DNA from: Rhodocyclaceae bacterium
Lineage (GTDB): Bacteria; Pseudomonadota; Gammaproteobacteria; Burkholderiales; Rhodocyclaceae
Assembly: GCA_013821865.1 (NCBI GenBank)
Contig: PNJM01000004.1
Location: forward strand, 1 to 26,310
Reading direction: 5' to 3'
DNA length: 26,310 nucleotides
A program made the position numbers and the translations under genes. Shown here in pieces: positions 26,300-26,310 of this stretch (position 1 is its first letter; every line of letters begins with the position of its first letter). A model generated the notes under the pieces. That model was not told where the DNA came from. It did not search any database and worked only from the letters and a program-made list of their open reading frames with translations.

Positions 26300-26310
26300 C
26301 GGGCAGCGAA

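Overview
The window is GC-rich chromosomal DNA from a Gram-negative bacterium, most likely a betaproteobacterium of the Rhodocyclales/Burkholderiales type. This is inferred from gene order (ndk-rlmN-pilW-rodZ-ispG-hisS-yfgM-bamB-der-hfq-hflX-hflK), from outer-membrane and type IV pilus lipoproteins, and from a BktB-like thiolase. No rRNA or tRNA gene is visible, so the genus cannot be fixed.

Region 1 (1-10692, all minus strand) is a dense housekeeping cluster read from ndk at the right to the truncated hflK at the left edge. Many neighbours overlap by 1-14 bases (TTGA, GTGA, TAATG, ATGA junctions), as expected for a translationally coupled operon. It covers nucleotide balance (ndk), rRNA/tRNA modification (rlmN), pilus assembly (pilW), cell shape (rodZ), isoprenoid synthesis (ispG), histidine charging (hisS), envelope biogenesis (yfgM, bamB), ribosome maturation (der), RNA chaperoning (hfq), and stress GTPase/protease control (hflX, hflK). 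A 37-codon ORF between bamB and der resembles the start of a SAM methyltransferase and is probably a remnant.

Region 2 (10795-16601) is a complete C4-dicarboxylate uptake and sensing module. TRAP transporter genes dctP, dctQ and dctM lie on the minus strand, end in a strong terminator, and have a stem-loop after dctP. The divergent dctS-dctR two-component pair (PAS histidine kinase and FixJ/LuxR-type regulator) presumably controls them.

Region 3 (16598-20397, minus strand) holds a tungstate-type ABC transporter permease and ATPase (tupB, tupC) without a binding-protein gene, then accA and tilS. A bidirectional-looking terminator separates it from an IS5-family insertion sequence (20460-21417). 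That element has 19-bp inverted repeats, a TTA flanking duplication, and a transposase frame broken twice by single extra bases.

Region 4 (21431-23931) contains a class I glutamine amidotransferase (minus) diverging over 22 bases from a secreted retropepsin-like aspartic protease. The protease is coupled to a CoA-type Nudix hydrolase, and an unrecognised Ala/Pro-linker protein faces it convergently. Region 5 (24088-26310) has a CobD/CbiB-family membrane protein and a BktB-like thiolase, closed by a palindromic element and a strong terminator.

I did not find a clearly new multi-gene system. The best leads are the methyltransferase-like ORF, the unrecognised 168-residue protein, the orphan tupBC pair, and the IS junction with its coding-like left flank.
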